Shown one piece after another: positions 6,941-10,174 of a stretch of DNA of 10,174 nt. The position numbers and the translations under genes were made by a program. This stretch comes from an uncultured Pseudomonadota bacterium. GTDB lineage: Bacteria > Pseudomonadota > Gammaproteobacteria > Burkholderiales > Eutrophovitaceae. The stretch's first letter is position 1, and each line of letters begins with the position of its first letter. The stretch is from the NCBI GenBank assembly GCA_913057845.1, contig CAJXPC010000039.1, forward strand, positions 1-10,174, written 5' to 3'. The notes below the pieces were generated by a model. That model worked only from the letters and a program-made list of their open reading frames with translations, was not told the origin of the DNA and ran no database searches.

Positions 6941-7852
6941 ATGGCGCCGGTCTGGTGGTTATGGATTCCCATCACTCTTGTTGCCTCTAGTGCCCAGACT
7001 ATTCGTAACGCAACACAACGACACCTTCAAGAACTTGGCACGCTAGGGGCGACATTTGTACGCTTTGCCTTCGCAATTCCCTTCGCTGTTGTTTGGTTTG
7101 TGTTACTTGGTATTTTTATTGATACGCCTCAGCTCTCTTTTAGCTCAACGTATTTCGCTTGGCTTTCCCTCGGCGCCTTAAGTTAAATAACTGGCACGGC
7201 TTTAATGCTGAGGGCAATGCAAGGGGAGAATTTCACCTTAGTAACGGCCTACGTCAAAACAGAGGTACTTCAGGTTGCGATCTTTGGGTTAATTTTTTTA
7301 GGAGCGCCTTTAGGGCTGCCTGCCATTATTGCTGTGGTCATCGGGACAAGTTCAGTGCTCGCCTTATCATTTGCGCAGCATGACCGCGTTACCATTCTCA
7401 GCAAATTAATTTCCCGAAGCACCATCTACGGTATCGCGTCGGGGGCGGCTTTCGCATTATCAACCGTTGGCTTCAAAGGGACTGTATCTCTGATCTCTGA
7501 CTATTTAAGCGCGGCCGCTGTTGACAGTCATTCTCGCTCAGCTTTTCCAAACGTTCCTAATGTCAGCTTATTTCGTTAGATATCAAAAAGGTTTAATAAC
7601 GAAACTTTGTAAGAAGTGGAAACAATCGATGTTCGTAGGCACGTCAGGCGCATGGGCGTCAATAGGATGGCTCACGGCGATGACCATTGAACCGATCTCG
7701 CACGTCAGGACCTTTGCCTTAATCGAAGTACTGATGAGCTATATGATCTCACGACGATTTTTAGCGAGCAATTAACGACTGGGCAATTTTTCGCGGTTAT
7801 CTTTTTAACACTCAGCGTGGGCATGGTAACCATGGGCTCGGCCCTAGATTAA
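6941..7852 (+). pseudogene. EamA/DMT-family inner-membrane transporter, interrupted by one stop and two frameshifts
   Basis: Joined across its lesions, the gene encodes about 303 residues with the ten-helix pattern and length of EamA drug/metabolite exporters. It starts MAPVWWLWIPITLVASSAQT with an AAGGGA site just upstream, 9 bases after the SDR stop. Lesion 1 is TAA at 7184-7186, in frame between LGALS and ITGTALMLRAMQGENF, probably from a Gln codon. Lesion 2 is a net +1 shift at about 7511-7521 (AAA then LLTVILAQLFQTFLMSAYF in the next frame). Lesion 3 is a net -1 shift in the T run 7758-7762 (SRRF, then SEQLTTGQFFAVIFLTLSVG in the original frame), ending at TAA 7850-7852. The segment ASIGWLTAMTIEPISHVRTF, followed by ALIEVLMSY, is typical of the second EamA repeat. 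Real decay is the simple reading, but lesions 2 and 3 compensate each other and one is in a homopolymer, so read error should be excluded. Confidence 0.85.
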
Positions 7853-8219
7853 ATTTAAAAATGCGCGCCACTTTGATTAATGATTCGCTGAAGACCCGCA
7901 TTTGGTAAGGCGACCATCGTCTTAGCAATAAGCTACTGGTTCACAGCCGAGAACAGCAGAGCATATAAAATTCTCTGCAGGTCTAGCTTTTCGTGACAAC
8001 CACAGCAAGGTAACCTCAATCAGCGCTTTAGCTAAGCCGTGATCTATTGCCAAGGCCGTTGCATTCTATGGGTTCGCATCAGGCACACAAACACTACAGC
8101 CGTTGATACAAATTTGGAGTTTTTTAATCTAAACAAGTCTTATATCTTATATAAGACTTGTTTACGTAGATAAGGTTAAGCAAATCTTTTATATGCAAGT
8201 AAATATAAAAATTAATGGT
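7853..8219. other. 367-bp stretch without an intact gene
   Basis: No frame here supports an intact gene, tRNA or known RNA. A 47-codon minus-strand stretch lies between TAG 8068-8066 and TAA 7924-7922. It reads NATALAIDHGLAKALIEVTL then LWLSRKARPAENF, preceded across the TAG by CVPDANP. The order VP-D-x-N-P-x-A-x-x-A-I-D-H-x-L-A-K and then VTLLW loosely resembles the first strand, helix and second strand of universal stress proteins, so a degraded Usp fragment is possible but unproven. The stretch also contains the palindrome at 8130-8164. The last 55 bases before the secreted-protein stop are AT-rich. Confidence 0.4.
8130..8164. repeat. 16-bp perfect palindrome with a 3-base loop
   Basis: The arm TAAACAAGTCTTATAT (8130-8145) and its exact reverse complement (8149-8164) flank the loop CTT. 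The hairpin is 35 bases long and AT-rich. It lies 55 bases beyond the stop of the minus-strand secreted-protein gene and about 280 bases beyond the broken transporter on the plus strand. It may be a bidirectional terminator or RNA 3' structure, but neither side has a proper T run. A protein-binding operator or a remnant of a small repeat element is an alternative. Confidence 0.7.
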
Positions 8220-8870
8220 TTATCGTATCCCGATAGAGCTATGAGGGCCTTCATCAAGAATCACATCTGCAACCCTAGAGTCAATCTCATCGAGACTTAA
8301 TAGCTCATTTCTAGCCCAGTCAACCAGCCCAATAACATCCTCATCTTTTACAACAGGACGCCACTCCAGCTTTGCGTTAGGCCCATGGCAGCGAGAAAAA
8401 CAATTGCTCGGTCCCTGCGTGGCCCAACGAGTACCCGTTGCTCGTAGCAACATGAATGTTAAATTTGCCTCCGCTTGGGTGGCACCCTCTATTCGCATGG
8501 CCTCATAAACCATTTTTTGTGCTGTCGCCCAAGGGTGGTGTTTGCTTTTTACCGAATAGTCATAAGTGACCGCTGTTTTCGCAAAATGTGAGTTTAACGG
8601 CGGCCCAAAAATATCAACGAATAACCGCGGGAACCCCCTACCATCAACGACACTCCCAGAAGGTGTGATCCACACTCTTCCATCCACCTGCCGATAAATC
8701 ATTTCAGATGTAGTTCGATACTGCTCTATAAATGAGTCCTCAATAGGCTCCAAATTGGGTGAGCCCTCAAAACCATCCTGGGCAGAGACTGAACGCGACA
8801 AAAATGTCACTGCAACTAGCAGCAACAAACCGACATGCTTAATGCGTCCACTATCCACAAATACCCTCAT
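8220..8870 (-). CDS. Secreted protein of unknown function with a CX3CH motif
   Basis: The 216-residue product has a clear Sec signal peptide: a basic N-region (MRVFVDSGRIKH), a hydrophobic core (VGLLLLVAVTFL) and a likely cleavage after SVSA, with mature protein starting near Gln31. The mature part is about 186 residues and has no further membrane segment. Near residues 140-165 it reads LLRATGTRWATQGPSNCFSR then CHGPN. Cys157, Cys161 and His162 form C-X3-C-H, one residue longer than the heme-c attachment motif CXXCH. It could bind a c-type heme in an atypical way, bind a metal, or form a disulfide. I see no nearby distal ligand that decides this. I do not recognise the family. No strong ribosome binding site precedes the ATG at 8870-8868. 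It is transcribed in the same direction as ettA, 86 bases downstream of it. Confidence 0.75.
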   Translation of the reverse strand: MRVFVDSGRIKHVGLLLLVAVTFLSRSVSAQDGFEGSPNLEPIEDSFIEQYRTTSEMIYRQVDGRVWITPSGSVVDGRGFPRLFVDIFGPPLNSHFAKTAVTYDYSVKSKHHPWATAQKMVYEAMRIEGATQAEANLTFMLLRATGTRWATQGPSNCFSRCHGPNAKLEWRPVVKDEDVIGLVDWARNELLSLDEIDSRVADVILDEGPHSSIGIR

Positions 8871-8914
8871 CCGACCAACTTAAAAAACACACACTGACCA
8901 CTCGCCTAATCCGG

Positions 8915-8946
8915 CTCATTCACAACAGAAAATCATGTGTAATGAG
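8915..8946 (-). terminator. Possible hairpin after ettA
   Basis: CTCATTCACA (8915-8924) pairs with TGTGTAATGAG (8936-8946), a 10-bp stem with one bulged T and an 11-base loop. It begins 11 bases after the ettA stop on the minus strand. No T run follows directly; a six-T run occurs about 28 bases further on (8882-8887 on the minus strand). It may end or stabilise the ettA transcript and separate it from the secreted-protein gene. Confidence 0.35.
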
Positions 8947-8956
8947 TATGGTTAGC

Positions 8957-10126
8957 CTACGATTTCAAGGACTTATAACGAATTCTTTTAGGCTTCGCAC
9001 CCTCTTCCCCTAAACGTTTTCTCTTGTCATCTTCATATTCTTGGTAATTACCCGCAAAAAACTCAACGTGAGAGTCTCCTTCAAAGGCCAAGATATGCGT
9101 CGCAATGCGGTCTAAAAACCAACGGTCGTGTGAAATAACCAAAACCGATCCCGCAAACTCAAGAAGCGCAGCCTCAAGCGCTCTTAAAGTCTCAATATCA
9201 AGATCATTTGAAGGCTCATCTAATAACAAAACATTCCCGCCCTCGATCAACGTCTTTGCTAAGTGAAGCCGTCCTCGCTCGCCACCCGAAAGGTTACCAA
9301 CAATTTTCTGCTGATCCGAACCTTTAAAGTTAAAACGACCGATATACGCCCGAGACGGCATCTCGAACCTTCCAACTGTCAACACGTCAAGACCTTGCGA
9401 TACCGCCTCCCAAACTGTTTTCTCGTTCGGCAGCGTGTCACGCATCTGATCAACAGCTACCACATTAGCAGTCTCTCCAATAACAACCTCGCCAGAGTCC
9501 GCCGCCTCAACTCCAGTAATCATTTTAAATAATGTGGATTTTCCTGCGCCATTCGGCCCAATGACCCCAACGATCGCACCCGGCGGTATCGTGAATGACA
9601 AGTCATCAATAAGTAATCGATCGCCAAACGCCTTGGAGACGGATTTAAATTCGATGACCTTATCTCCCAATCGCTCAGCAACTGGAATAAAAATCTCATG
9701 CGTTTCATTACGCTTTTGGTATTCGTGTGAAGATAGCTCATCGAAACGTGACAAACGCGCCTTGCTCTTAGCCTGACGGGCTTTCGGGTTTGAGCGAACC
9801 CACTCTAACTCTGTTTTTATCGTTTTGAGCCGCGCGGTCTCCTGCTTGTCCTCCACCTCAAGACGCTTTTCTTTTTGCTCGAGCCACGAGGAATAATTAC
9901 CTTCCCACGGGATGCCGTGCCCTCGATCCAACTCTAAAATCCACTCGGCCGCATTATCCAAGAAATATCGATCGTGCGTCACAGCAACCACTGTGCCCGA
10001 AAACCTTTGGAGGAACTGTTCGATCCAATGCACACTCTCCGCGTCTAAATGGTTTGTCGGCTCATCGAGCAACAACATATCCGGCTTCGATAAAAGTAAT
10101 CGACAAATAGCCACTCGACGTTTTTC
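8957..10126 (-). CDS. ettA: Energy-dependent translational throttle protein EttA (ABC-F), C-terminal part cut at the fragment edge
   Basis: A cytoplasmic ABC-F ATPase that binds the ribosomal E site and gates the first elongation steps according to the ATP/ADP ratio. 389 native residues are visible; roughly 165 N-terminal residues (first Walker A and most of the first signature) lie outside the fragment. The first visible residues, [12 protein letters not shown], follow the missing LSGG of domain 1. Next come Walker [15 protein letters not shown] and the H-loop [23 protein letters not shown] and the charged P-site tRNA interaction linker follow ([26 protein letters not shown]). Domain 2 has Walker [10 protein letters not shown], signature [13 protein letters not shown], Walker [20 protein letters not shown] and H-loop [16 protein letters not shown]. 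It ends [20 protein letters not shown] and [12 protein letters not shown]. The match to E. coli EttA is close throughout, from memory. DEPSND replaces the usual DEPTND in domain 2, probably neutral. An apparent N-terminus MYKRQ encoded at 10141-10127 is adapter. Confidence 0.96.
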   Translation of the reverse strand, partial: EKRRVAICRLLLSKPDMLLLDEPTNHLDAESVHWIEQFLQRFSGTVVAVTHDRYFLDNAAEWILELDRGHGIPWEGNYSSWLEQKEKRLEVEDKQETARLKTIKTELEWVRSNPKARQAKSKARLSRFDELSSHEYQKRNETHEIFIPVAERLGDKVIEFKSVSKAFGDRLLIDDLSFTIPPGAIVGVIGPNGAGKSTLFKMITGVEAADSGEVVIGETANVVAVDQMRDTLPNEKTVWEAVSQGLDVLTVGRFEMPSRAYIGRFNFKGSDQQKIVGNLSGGERGRLHLAKTLIEGGNVLLLDEPSNDLDIETLRALEAALLEFAGSVLVISHDRWFLDRIATHILAFEGDSHVEFFAGNYQEYEDDKRKRLGEEGAKPKRIRYKSLKS

Positions 10127-10174
10127 CTGTCTCTTATACACATCTGACGCTGCCGACGAATAGAGAGGTGTAGA
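10127..10174. other. Illumina Nextera i5-side adapter (not native DNA)
   Basis: Bases 10127-10159 are the reverse complement of the Nextera read-1 transposase adapter, beginning with the mosaic end CTGTCTCTTATACACATCT (10127-10145). Bases 10160-10167 (ATAGAGAG) are the reverse complement of index S502 (CTCTCTAT), and 10168-10174 begin the P5 sequence. An open frame ending [11 protein letters not shown] here is an adapter translation. Confidence 0.98.

Noticed and set aside
5548..7186. Stop-codon recoding (TAG or TAA read as an amino acid) to explain several in-frame stops.
   Set aside because: Both TAG and TAA interrupt frames, TAA also ends most intact genes here at normal lengths, and the transporter has frameshifts as well. 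Decay or error explains the pattern better.
8130..8164. CRISPR repeat.
   Set aside because: Only one copy is present, with no spacers and no cas genes in the window.
8385..8402. Standard cytochrome c heme motif CXXCH in the secreted protein.
   Set aside because: Codon by codon the spacing is three residues (Phe-Ser-Arg), so it is CX3CH and a heme call is not secure.
31..10145. Outer inverted repeats as the ends of a composite Tn5-type transposon.
   Set aside because: They are Tn5 mosaic ends, but the flanking Nextera primer and index sequences show they come from library preparation.
9912..10163. Plus-strand frame ending [11 protein letters not shown].
   Set aside because: Antisense shadow of ettA that runs into the Nextera adapter.

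Overview
The window is one tagmentation fragment from a bacterial genome. The outer 49 bases on the left and 48 on the right are Nextera library adapters with their index sequences. Native DNA runs from about 50 to 10126, and a coding gene is cut at each end. The two cut genes are glnS (glutaminyl-tRNA synthetase, 3' part) and ettA (energy-dependent translational throttle ABC-F protein, 3' part). Both read closest, from memory, to gammaproteobacterial versions. A bacterial glnS, proteobacterial-type ribosome binding sites and moderate GC (judged by eye) suggest an uncultured gammaproteobacterium, perhaps aquatic. The species cannot be named from this sequence.

Layout, left to right. glnS 3' end (52-1167, +). 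A 228-bp gap with a hairpin and a small minus-strand open frame. A tight two-gene operon: a benzoylformate-decarboxylase-like thiamine diphosphate (ThDP) enzyme (1396-3057, +) and a TauD-type Fe(II)/2-oxoglutarate dioxygenase (3068-3916, +), closed by an AT-rich terminator that touches the 3' end of the convergent gene. A MscS-type mechanosensitive channel (4063-5199, -). Upstream of it on the same strand lie a VOC/glyoxalase-fold gene with one in-frame stop (5206-5628) and a more decayed, unrecognised open frame (about 5679-6008). An intact short-chain dehydrogenase (6173-6931, +) is followed 9 bases later by an EamA/DMT transporter gene carrying one nonsense codon and two opposite frameshifts (6941-7852). 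Then come about 370 bp without an intact gene, containing a 16-bp perfect palindrome; a secreted protein of unknown function with an odd CX3CH motif (8220-8870, -); and the ettA 3' part.

The ThDP enzyme and the dioxygenase are probably co-translated and look like a small catabolic module that opens an organic acid by oxidation and then breaks or forms a C-C bond; the substrate is unknown. The most unusual large-scale feature is that all visibly broken genes cluster between 5.2 and 7.9 kb around an intact SDR gene, while every gene outside that stretch is open. Real gene decay fits this, but the molecule was amplified by PCR, so sequence error must be excluded for the single-base lesions. I found no mobile element, CRISPR array, tRNA or rRNA, and no convincing new multi-gene system.
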